Assembly: GCF_964275005.1 (NCBI RefSeq)
Contig: NC_092705.1
Location: 13,238,385 to 13,302,384, forward strand
Source: Diadema setosum
Taxonomy: Eukaryota; Echinodermata; Echinoidea; Diadematoida; Diadematidae
Length of the DNA: 64,000 nt
Reading direction: 5' to 3'
The notes under the pieces were generated by a model that was not told the DNA's origin, did not search any database, and saw only the letters and a list, made by a program, of their open reading frames with translations. This document shows positions 15,501 to 27,500 of this stretch, piece by piece (within the stretch, counting starts at the first letter, position 1; each line of letters begins with the position of its first letter). A program made the translations under genes and the position numbers.

Positions 15501-18500
15501 ATAGGAGAAACTAATGAATGATGGTTGATCATGCAAATATACATAGGGCCTATACATATAAATATATAACAACAAGAGACAAATTGAAACCAAAAAAAAA
15601 AAGAATCACAGAGGAAAATAATGTACCTTTTATATGTGACCGTACATCACAAAACGAACAAAAAGTCGCACCCCTTGATTTTACATGAGGACTCAAAATG
15701 GGTGAAATTGGTCAACTGAGTCAATCTTGAGTTGTGTATATTTTCTGAAAGGGCTATCCTTCTTCTATATTATTCTGTAGTTTGGGATCATAATATGAAT
15801 GGGAAAGTGTGTTTTCAGCAGTTTTTCTACAACCTTTTTTTGGAGGGGAGTAGAATGATCAGGTATGTCTCAGAGGCCCCTTTTTCATTTCTTGAAATCC
15901 TTTGCACACTCTTCACTTTCAAGTCTAATAACTTTTGAAAGGATATTGCTAATGCTTTGAAAGTTGGCATTAATCACGGACAGAATGTGTTAATAGAACA
16001 TGCTCAATTTCAGCTTAATCTTATAATCTCTTCACGGTTGCTGCTCTGGTGGTTTACATCCTGAGTTTTGTCCCTTTCATCGCATAGCTTGCACAGCTTG
16101 GTAAAGACTAAACACTTGAATAGACCTTGTACTTCAGAGCCTCTTTTCTCAGTTCACACTTTTCCAGAGTGTGTGCTTTCTTGGCAGTATTTAGGTAGGT
16201 TATGGGAGTTCATTTGAATCGAGTTATACATCATTTTAAAGCTTAGAGTCTGTTCTTTTAGAATCTGCCCTTAACTAAAAACCCATGCCTGGCGACTTTT
16301 TGTTGGTTTTGTGATACAGGGTCACATAGAAGAGAATGAGCCATTGTAGAAGAAGAAAAAGGAAAGGAGAGAGAGAGGAAAGGATAGAGAGAAGGAAGAA
16401 CAAGAGAAAGATGGGAGATGAAGAGAAATGAAAGAATGTATTAAAATCAACTCACTTTGCTGGGTCAAGGGCTGAGTGATTTGTCTCCTCATCTCCCCCT
16501 AGAATGATGTGAATGAGTTGAGCCTGTACTGCTATCATTAATCCTCGGGACTTATCCTTTAATAATGAGAGAGAGAGAGAAATAATAATATACTTATATG
16601 CATTATATCTCTGGTCCATTTAGTCACTGCTTAAAAACATATTCTATGCAAATGTTAACTTTGGAATGAGTAATTTCTTCTAACACCATAGCAACTCATT
16701 ATCATCTTTACATTAAAAACTGAATATACGAATGTCTGCTTTATGTTATTTGTGGTTGTTGTTGTTGTTGTTAGATTTGGCATTGGTACACAGGCAGAGA
16801 GACAACTGAAAACTGTAACATACCATACATGCCATATATTTAGCAAGTCTAATATTTTGCGAAATGGGCCATTTTTATGATTTTGTGAGTGGTTAAATTT
16901 GCACTGGATGGGGAATGATGTGAATGTCACACTCATGTCAGGATCAGTATTAATATTTTTCTCGCAAATAGCACCCGACTCAGCATGATAAAGGCCTGGC
17001 AAAATATACAGCATATAAAGTCACCAAGTCAGGGTAGAGGCATACAAATATATGCAATCAAAAATTAGGATGTCATACAATGTAATGAAGATCATTTTAT
17101 AAATCTAATCATGATATACCATAACTATGTTTCTGCTTTGAAGAAAAGTAAGAGAATATTTGTTATAACTGTGTTACCACGACAACTCAAACATATTCCT
17201 AACATTACTAAGTCAAAGTACAAATGCAGTGGTACAACATGAGTTCTCATAATGTCATACCATTGTACATAATTTGGGTAAGTGTATGACAAAAAATGTA
17301 ACACTGTTTGAGAATAGACATCTCTTCATTGCTATCTGGGGCGCAAGTGATAAGAAACATGGCCCAAAACACCCTGGCTAGGGTTATCTTGCTGTGACTT
17401 CCAAAATACAGATAAGCCCTTTTTACACTTGTGTTTCTTAACCCCGTACTTTCTCTGACCCAGGACTATCGTTAGTCCCGTACCAATTTTTTCAGCTTTT
17501 TACACTCGCCAATAAATCCCGTACTAAGCTCTTGTCCTGGGCCAAGGAGAAAACTGACCTTTTTACACTCATATTTCTTTCTCGCCCCGTACTTTCCAAA
17601 CCACATGAATATTCATCATTACGCTGTGCACTGATTAAGTACACGCACGCACCAGCAGCACTTGATTACCTCGTTTCTGATTGGTCAGTGGGGGGTCGAA
17701 CTTCGTCTCTGTCACCTAGCCCCAGATTATTTTTTCGTTGTATTTACACTCGCTTGCTTGGCACCGCAATTGCGGGGTTAGCACCGCAATTGCAGTGCTA
17801 ACCCTGCTATTTTGCAGGGCCAGATAGTACGGGATTATCGGTGGAGCTAGCCCACTTTCGCAAAAACAAGTGTAAACAGAAAGTGGGCTAAGGAAAGTCC
17901 GATACCAACGGTGGGGCTAAGGCCCCTCCCCCCCCCCCCCCCTTAGCCCCATCGTTGGTATGGGACTAAGCAAAAATTTTGCAAGTATAAAAAGCCCTAT
18001 AGTAGGTGAGAAGTATCCTCCATCAAAATATTTACACCAGTCTAGGAGGCAGCACTCTGTACCATTATCTGTATACTGTCTGCTTTATCATCAGATTATA
18101 AAATAATGTGCACTGAAATCAGACCAAGACCAGCTCTGACTTCAACTCTACTTTCAACACTCATGAGACTGTCGGATGGATTCGCTGGCTTTCCAAACAT
18201 CACACAAACTTCTTTTGTAAACTAGGCGGATGGAAACAAATTTGGATAACCCTTTCTTTGCAACTTGTTACTATAAGTGGCTGTGTTTTCAAGCGCATAT
18301 AACTGTCGGTGTCTCCGAGAGGAGGAAAACAGACAAAATGGGCTGAATTTTTATCCTCTGAATATATTAAATCATCCCTCTTAGACATTAATGAGCTACT
18401 TTCACTGTCACATTGAAAATTCAGTGAATGCAATGACTGAAACTTTGGCGAATGAGAGGACTGATACTGGGTCTGAACAAGAAGACTATCATAAGATTGT

Positions 18501-21500
18501 TCTTGATGTCTAATTATTCAACAAACAAACACTCAACTGATACTCTCCAGTATCATCGAATACTGAAGGTCGGCAACTGGGCAATGGCTAATAGTGAAGC
18601 CATATCACTAAACTGCAACAAATTTTGTAGGCTTGCTCATTTTGCAGCTAACTTCATCTCCGGAGGATGCCTAACTCGGCATAATTATCCCGCATTATCT
18701 AATTAGCACGTATTTGATCAGCTACCTAGAGCGTGCCTAATTCCCATGTTATTCCACTAGAATATATGGATTCTCTACTCATCGACGATGGTATTGACAC
18801 AACTAATGCCCCAAGGGTAATCAGCACCATGACAACAGATGTCTATTGTAAGGTAAATAGTCTCAGAGTGCAAACCCATTATTTTGTTCAAGTTCACAGA
18901 GACAAAAGTACATTTTGTAAGACAAGTTAAAAACATTTCTGTCCTTGTCAAACTCGAGATGATTGAATCTTCTCTCGCACTCATTTCAGTTGTTTACAGG
19001 CAATGTAGATTGGGCATATACTAGGCAAATTTGTTTGAAAGTGTACAAGATCCACACATCAAAGGGAAATCTGAAGTGTGATGCAAGAGAAAAGTCAAGT
19101 ACAGTTTAGATGGGAAGACTAATTTAATGGATCCAACATCCTAAACAGAACTATATCCATCTTGGGAGGTCATGCATACATAAAATACATCCAGCAAATT
19201 GGTTCCAACATTGATGGTATCATCAAGTGATGCATATCATTTGGTAGAACTTCCTCTCAGCATTTTGCTGTCTGACTGGGCAAAGTCACTGAATTACTGA
19301 GCGATGTCTCCAGAAATCAGCAAATTTTAGGTCAGCCTGGTTCTTGCTGCCCCAAGGTTTCAGAGCTTTTCATGAAATTGAAGCCTTGACTTACATATTT
19401 CTCTCTTTGATTGGAAGACAATTCTTGATATAAAGAGATATTGCAAATTGATGTGTGAATGATAACGGTAATCATCATCATTATCATCATTACCACAGGG
19501 GTGGAGCCAGGAATTCTGTAAAGGGGAGGCGCCTTTACAAAATGAAAAGCAGGAGCATGCCCCCCACCCCCTCCCTGTTTTCTCTTTATTTCTTTTGTTT
19601 TAACAAGAAATAAAGAGGGGGTGCGTGCCCGGTGCTCCCCCGCCTGGATCCGCCACTGTTACCATCACAATCATCACAACAATATAGATAAAAGAACAAA
19701 TAGATATCATGATAATGGTAATCATCATTCTGTAATCAGCATCATCGTCACGAATGCAGAATATTTATTAAGTTTGATATAAATGTGACAGAAAAAAAAG
19801 GGGAAAAAAAGGTACAGGCAGTGCACTGGACATTCAAAGAGATGTATTGATTGTAATGGCAAAGTTAAGTGACACAGTTTATGGCAGGTCATCAGTTTTC
19901 TCTTTAAAATCTCATCAATCATGCAATGATAACTTTATTCCCAATTGCCATAGTTTGTAAAACATCCTGTCACTTTCTTCTGTCATAATTGAATACTAAA
20001 CGAAATATTGGGGAAAATGGATACTTCTTATGTAAACAATATGAACTGACTTGTTACGACCAAAATCACTCTGAGAATGATCGCACAAAAGAAACAATCG
20101 ACTAATGTTCAGGCGGTTTATTAACAGTGATATTGTGGGTACAGACTCGTAATCGGTTTTCACATCAGTACAATAATGATCAATAGAAACAATTATAACT
20201 CGGTAATGAAATCACTTACACGTGTTACAGTCCAAAATCTGATAATGACGATGTTCACATAGTCCCCTGTTGATGTCCAGATACGATGTTCGACACACAG
20301 ATGAATGGTCCTTGATGCACCGATGAATGATTCCTCCAACGTAAATTCAGAGGCACTGGTTGCAATAATCCACGTTATAAATCCAGGGTATAGGTCCACA
20401 GCAAAATGTGCAGAATCCAATGTTATGACGACCACGTCCAGTCGATGCGTTGAATGATGATTCACTTTATAATGTCCAGCAAGGAATCCAGCCCGTCACA
20501 GCTTTGCCGTAACAATGTCCGTTGACACTAAAATATGGAGTCTATCTCCAATGTAGGCAAATTAATTCTCTGCAGGCAAAATGTCTCCCAGGCCTTATCT
20601 CCACAAACACAGTTTGTATAGCAGGTCAGCAGGTAACACAGGACTGACTATAACAAGTCGCTTCAGAGCCAGAAGTGACGTAACTCTCAGAGCAGAGGTG
20701 TTGGGTACTCTACCTACCTCAGAATTTCTCCTGCTTATATACTATCCATTCACCCCTTTCTAGTACATTCTGTAATTTTCTCCAACCTGGGGCCACATAC
20801 CTGAACATACTAGCAAGTCCAAATTCCAGGAATCCTGGATGACTCACTGCCTAATATGTGCATAACATCATTGCCAAAATTAACTACCAATCACATTGGG
20901 TTACAAGGGCAGTGCCTCACTCAGCCAGCACTTCCTAGAATTTTCTGGAATGGGTTAAATCATTCTAGATTGAATGAGCTATAATGTATTTCCTGTCACA
21001 TGCATACATGTACTGTAGCTACATTGTATACCACATAGAAAATTCTCCACTGATCTGGTCAGCCTGTATGTACTACATCTATATCATATAGAATGTTCTC
21101 CATTAATCTGGTCACCCTGTGTACATACACATTAAACAACCATGCATACAGCCTTGATACATGTACATAACTACTTGTGTGTACATTTGTGACACCATCC
21201 CCCATGGGAAAAAGAAAGCCTTGCCGTAGCAAGGGTTTCTTTTACCTTCACAATTTCTCATTGTTATTTACAACGAGTGTGAGGTAAAATCAAAATCAAG
21301 CAACCATAATCACATACTATCACAGGCCTTTTAAATAGCTGCATTAATTCCATGTTCTCTTTTCATGGATACCAGTTACATTGATATTGCTTGGATTCTC
21401 GAAGCTTATACAATCATGTCAAACTGTTTTGCATACATTAATAGAGCTATTTAAAACACATACACTGTAAGTGATATGCAGTGAAAACTTTTCACCCTTG

Positions 21501-24500
21501 AATTCTACTGTGCTATCGACTACCTATGTCACACCAACTGACTTTCTGTCATAGCACTCTTTCAACAGGTTGACATGACACATTCTCTGTTCTTTGCATC
21601 TGTCTGGCGTACTGAGCACATAGTTCACATCATTGAGTTTCTTTTTGACACAGTATGGGCCACTGAACTTGGCTTTCAGTGGTTCACCTTGTATGGGCAG
21701 CAGTACAAAAACTTTGTCACCTGGTTTGAAGGTTCGGGCTTTGGCATTTTTGTCTGCCTTTCTCTTCATTGAGTCTTGTGACACTTTCAAGTGTTCCCTA
21801 GCTACCTCACAAGCCTTTGAAAGCCTTTCACGAAACTTTGACACATAGTCAAGTAGGTGGACCTCATCATCCTCAGTCATGAATTTCTCTTTGATGAGCT
21901 TCAGTGGGCCCCTAACTTCATGACCGTACACCAACTCAAATGGGCTGAAACCCGTCGACTCGTTTGGGGAGTCCCTCGTTGCGAACAGCAGGAAAGGGAT
22001 GCCCTTATCCCAATCCTCGGGATACTCCTCACAAAATGCCCTAATCATTGTCTTTAGGGTCTGGTGGTAGCGCTCCAACGCACCTTGGGATTGGGGATGA
22101 TAAGCTGACGACTTCAGCTGCTTCACACCCAAACGATACATCACCTCTTGAAATATGCCTGACATGAAATTTGACCCTTGGTCAGACTGCACTTCCTTGG
22201 GCAACCCATACCTAGTGAAAAACTGCACTAGAGCATCTACCACAGTCTTGGCAGTGATATTTCTCAATGGGATAGCCTCTGGAAACCGTGTAGACATATC
22301 CATGATTGTCAAGAGGTACTTATGACCCGACCTAGTCCTAGGCAAAGGTCCAACACAGTCGACTAGAACCCGACTGAATGGTTCTTCAAACGCAGGTATC
22401 GGAATCAATGGCGCCGGCTTCACTGAATGCTGTGGTTTACCAGCCACCTGACATGTGTGACAAGTCTTGCAAAACTCAGCCACATCCACATTCAACCCTG
22501 GCCAATAGAAATGCCTCATGATCCGATCCTTTGTCTTTCTGACGCCTAAATGCCCGCCAACAGGTAACTCGTGAGCAATCCTCAAGATCTCACCGCGGTA
22601 ACAGGGAGGGACAACAACTTGACGGACCACCGTCCAATCCTCATCAGCTGGCCTATGGGGAGGTCTCCACTTCCTCATCAAAATGCCATCTTTGACATAA
22701 TAGCACTCAGGGACCTTTTCGGCCTCAGCCTCAGAACACGCCGTCTGAGACAAGCCTTTCAACTCAGAGTCTGCCTGCTGTGCTTCAACCAAGGAAGACT
22801 TGCTAAACAGCCCATCACTGTTAGCCTCGGAGCCTAATACAGCAACCCCATCATTCAAATCCTTGAAAAAGGTTTCTGCCAACCAAACACCGGAATTCTC
22901 CTCCACATCAACAGAATCCGCATCATCTTGAACAGCTCTACGAGCCTGAGACCTAGTCACAACACAATCTGGGAAAATCCCAGGAAACTCCTCCTGCAAC
23001 TGCTCAGTTTCAGCAACCACCACTGGTTTATCCGAAACAACTGGAGACGCAACCACCTTGTCCCCAGCCAAGTCATTCCCCAACAGGAAGTCAATGCCTG
23101 CCATGGGCAACTCAGGAACAACTCCAACAGTAACAGGACCAGAAACTAGGTCACACTTCAAATCCACTCTATACAGTGGTACTGACATATAACTGCCATC
23201 AACAGTCTGAATCAAGACTTTTGCATTAACTGCACTATCTGGTGGAAAAGTCATACCACCATCCACCATCAACGACTGAGAGGCCCCCGTATCCCGCAGG
23301 ATGACTACTGGTTTACCTGCCTCACCAGAAGTACATGGGGTCACCTCACCATCAAACAAAAAGCTACGACAGCTCTCATCCACCTGCTTCAGCCTATCTT
23401 TGAATTTGGGAGATCGACTTTCAATGGCCTGTGTTTCACTGAACGGGACACTATTTTCGGGTAGGACACTTTTTGACATGACAAATCCCACCTCCTTCGT
23501 TGCACCATTTTGCAACTTCCAACATTGCGACTTTATGTGCCCTTTCTTGTGACAATGAAAACATCTGATGACATTTGCACTTGTACTGGACCCTTTGTCA
23601 GATTGAGGCTGTGGTGCAGACAACATTCCTGAACCAGCATTCTGTTGGTTGCTCGACTGATTTTTGTCTCTCTTATTTCCAGAGAAATTTCTGAAAGGTG
23701 GTCTGTTTTCATGTCTGTGAGTCAACTCATACTCATCAGCCATAAAGGCTGCTTTATGCAAACTTGTCACTTTGTGATCTTCCAGGTGCAACCTCACACT
23801 GAAAGCAACACTCTTTTTGAATTCTTCCAAGAGAACAACCTCACGTAGGTTATCAAAATCCTGATCCACTTTCAGGGATCTATACCACCTATCAAACGTC
23901 ATTTCTTTTTCACGAGCAAACTCAACATGTGTCTGGCCTGGTTTGCGGTACGAATTTCTGAACTTGTGTCTGTATGCCTCTGGCACCAACTCATAAGCAT
24001 TCAGCACTGCCTTCTTGACTGTAGCATAGTCACGTGATTGCTCTTTTGAGAGAGATGAGTACACATCGGCAGCTTTGCCGACAAACACACTTTGAAGGAG
24101 CAAGGGCCAAAATTCCTGTGGCCAGTTCAAACTGTTAGCCACCTTCTCAAATGACACAAAATATGCATCAACTCTGTTTTCCTCAAACTTTGGCACCAAT
24201 CGAATGTTCTTGGCCAAATCAAATTCAGGGGGAGCCCTTTCATGATTTCCAACAGTCTGTGCATGAGCCATTTCCATCTCACGCAATTTCACTTGTTGCT
24301 CCACCTCAAATTTCTTCTGTTCCATTTCAAATTTCTTCTGTTCCATTTCAAGTTTCTTCATTTCCAGTTCTTTTTGTTCTTTCTCCCTCTCTCTTTCCAA
24401 TCTCATCTTCTCTTTCTCCATTTCCAATCTAGCTAGCTCAAGCCGTGTTTGATCTGAAATTTGAGCTTGATCTGGAGTGTCAATTTCTTCTTTGAGCTCC

Positions 24501-27500
24501 ATGTGACCAGCTACCAAGTCAAGAATTTCTGCCTTCCTTACACCTTGTGGAACATCAACATTCCAATGCTGTGCAATAGCAGTCAAATCACATTTGCGTA
24601 ACCTTTGCAAATCTTTGAGGGACAAATCTGTCCTCTGAACAAATGCCTGAACATCCATTGTACTGATTGACATTGTCACATGTATTACACACAATGTACA
24701 ATTGAACAATCAACTCACTGGTATTTTGTCTGTACCAATATTCTGGATTCCGGAACGTTCCAAATTCTAAGTTTTGGCTTTAAATTCACTTCTCGGACAC
24801 AAGCCTCCAATTTTGTTACGACCAAAATCACTCTGAGAATGATCGCACAAAAGAAACAATCGACTAATGTTCAGGCGGTTTATTAACAGTGATATTGTGG
24901 GTACAGACTCGTAATCGGTTTTCACATCAGTACAATAATGATCAATAGAAACAATTATAACTCGGTAATGAAATCACTTACACGTGTTACAGTCCAAAAT
25001 CTGATAATGACGATGTTCACATAGTCCCCTGTTGATGTCCAGATACGATGTTCGACACACAGATGAATGGTCCTTGATGCACCGATGAATGATTCCTCCA
25101 ACGTAAATTCAGAGGCACTGGTTGCAATAATCCACGTTATAAATCCAGGGTATAGGTCCACAGCAAAATGTGCAGAATCCAATGTTATGACGACCACGTC
25201 CAGTCGATGCGTTGAATGATGATTCACTTTATAATGTCCAGCAAGGAATCCAGCCCGTCACAGCTTTGCCGTAACAATGTCCGTTGACACTAAAATATGG
25301 AGTCTATCTCCAATGTAGGCAAATTAATTCTCTGCAGGCAAAATGTCTCCCAGGCCTTATCTCCACAAACACAGTTTGTATAGCAGGTCAGCAGGTAACA
25401 CAGGACTGACTATAACAAGTCGCTTCAGAGCCAGAAGTGACGTAACTCTCAGAGCAGAGGTGTTGGGTACTCTACCTACCTCAGAATTTCTCCTGCTTAT
25501 ATACTATCCATTCACCCCTTTCTAGTACATTCTGTAATTTTCTCCAACCTGGGGCCACATACCTGAACATACTAGCAAGTCCAAATTCCAGGAATCCTGG
25601 ATGACTCACTGCCTAATATGTGCATAACATCATTGCCAAAATTAACTACCAATCACATTGGGTTACAAGGGCAGTGCCTCACTCAGCCAGCACTTCCTAG
25701 AATTTTCTGGAATGGGTTAAATCATTCTAGATTGAATGAGCTATAATGTATTTCCTGTCACATGCATACATGTACTGTAGCTACATTGTATACCACATAG
25801 AAAATTCTCCACTGATCTGGTCAGCCTGTATGTACTACATCTATATCATATAGAATGTTCTCCATTAATCTGGTCACCCTGTGTACATACACATTAAACA
25901 ACCATGCATACAGCCTTGATACATGTACATAACTACTTGTGTGTACATTTGTGACAGACTGTTAATTTCAATATTCCACATTATATATTCAGTTTTTCCT
26001 CTTTTACCTTAGACAAAGTGCATAGTGAAAAAAAAAATCCATCATGTGTTGCTGCAAACTACTTTAAAATTGAAAATATCATAGGAAAAAAATTCAACCA
26101 TAAGGGCCTAGTTGAAAAATGAAATACTGCTTCTGAATGCCTGTAATGACTAATGCATACAAAAGGGCTTTAAAAGAACTTAATCATCCCTTCCAGGGAC
26201 CATCTCATTCTATTTGGCGACCGTCTCTATGGTTACACGTGATGCAGCCATCACTGATGCTATCACTAACCCCTCCTCTCGTCGTCATGGAAATGATAAA
26301 ACCAAGCTCACGGAGGTAGGGACAGTGTGTGATGAATGATTCAGCAAAGAGACATGCCGACGGGGGTACCATCAGGTAACTTGGTGATGCCATGGGAAGC
26401 CTCATTGCAGATAACATACAGGGATCTAGTATGTGTGTGTGTGTGTGTGTGTGTGTGTCTGTCTGTCTGTCTGTCTGTCTGAGGTAATGTGTGTATAGGT
26501 CTGTGTCAGTGCAGTGTACACGTCTGGATTAGTATGTCCGTGTCAGTGTGAGTATAGGTTTCTGTTAGTGTGTATGTGTATGTTTACCACAGAGTGAAAT
26601 ATCACTGGACAGCACAGGATTTCTGAATGCTTAATATTTCTATCTATTTTTTTTTTTTAATTCAGTTCGATTATTGCTTTCCTTCACCACATACAAAGAC
26701 AAAGAAAGCACAATGTATGAAAACTTGACATCTGATTGAAATAATCCAGACAGAATAATTTCACAACATTGTGATCACTGTCACAATGACAGTGACATAA
26801 TATCACAGAAAATAAAAGACACCAATACACACACATACACGCAGACACTTAAACATCAAGTTAATCTTAACCCTTACTGTCCTTCAAGAGTCAATTGGCC
26901 AAACCCTGGAGTGCTTTCTTTGCTAGCTGTCTCGTAGAGATGAATGAAAACTAACTGTCAATGAACAGAGATTACCTAAACTCCCTAATCTTCCTAATTC
27001 CCATTGTGTAACAATGACCTTGCTGTTGGACTGGGCCACTGGTTTGTCTGAGTTTGTTGTCCAACTTTTCATTAAAAGTCAAGGGGGATTGACCCACTGT
27101 GGGCTTTGAGTGCTGACTTGCACAGAAAACCCCATAGTATTGTACACACACTCCAAAGTCCCTGGTACAAAAAGGGTTAACTGAGAGCTATACAAACAGA
27201 GGTGCTAGGTGCCTGGGCACTATAGGTTTGAAAGGTGTCCATAAGTAGTTAGGTGATTTTTCAAGAGTTGCAACCATTTTTAGGTGCTAAGTATACTTTG
27301 CTTTTCTTTGTGTACATTGTTTGTTATTCTTTCTCCACAATTTCCATTAGGTTTTAAGCATTTTTGTCATGTTTCCCACAAACTCACCTTAGGCATGAGT
27401 AGTCCGTAAGGAAAAGTGCCCCCTATGGGCCGCCTCAGGAACGAGGCCTTTTTCCAGTCGTGGTCAACCATAAACATCCTGGAGCCATAGATCATGCGTT

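Larger units (their letters stand above)
20052..25956 (-). mobile_element. Ty3/gypsy-type LTR retrotransposon lacking RT/RNase H
   Basis: Two 1,143-bp LTRs, which look identical by eye, begin TGTCACAA and end CGTAACA on the minus strand and are flanked by GACT (20,048-20,051 and 25,957-25,960). The internal region of about 3.6 kb holds one intact ORF with Gag, protease and integrase. A purine-rich GGGGGATGG abuts the 3' LTR and a TGG-starting primer-site-like stretch lies 4 nt inside the 5' LTR. No reverse transcriptase domain was found. Intact target duplication and matching LTRs point to a recent insertion. It sits in intron 5 of the MINDY4B-like gene, between coding exons 5 and 6, in the same orientation. 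Confidence 0.92.
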
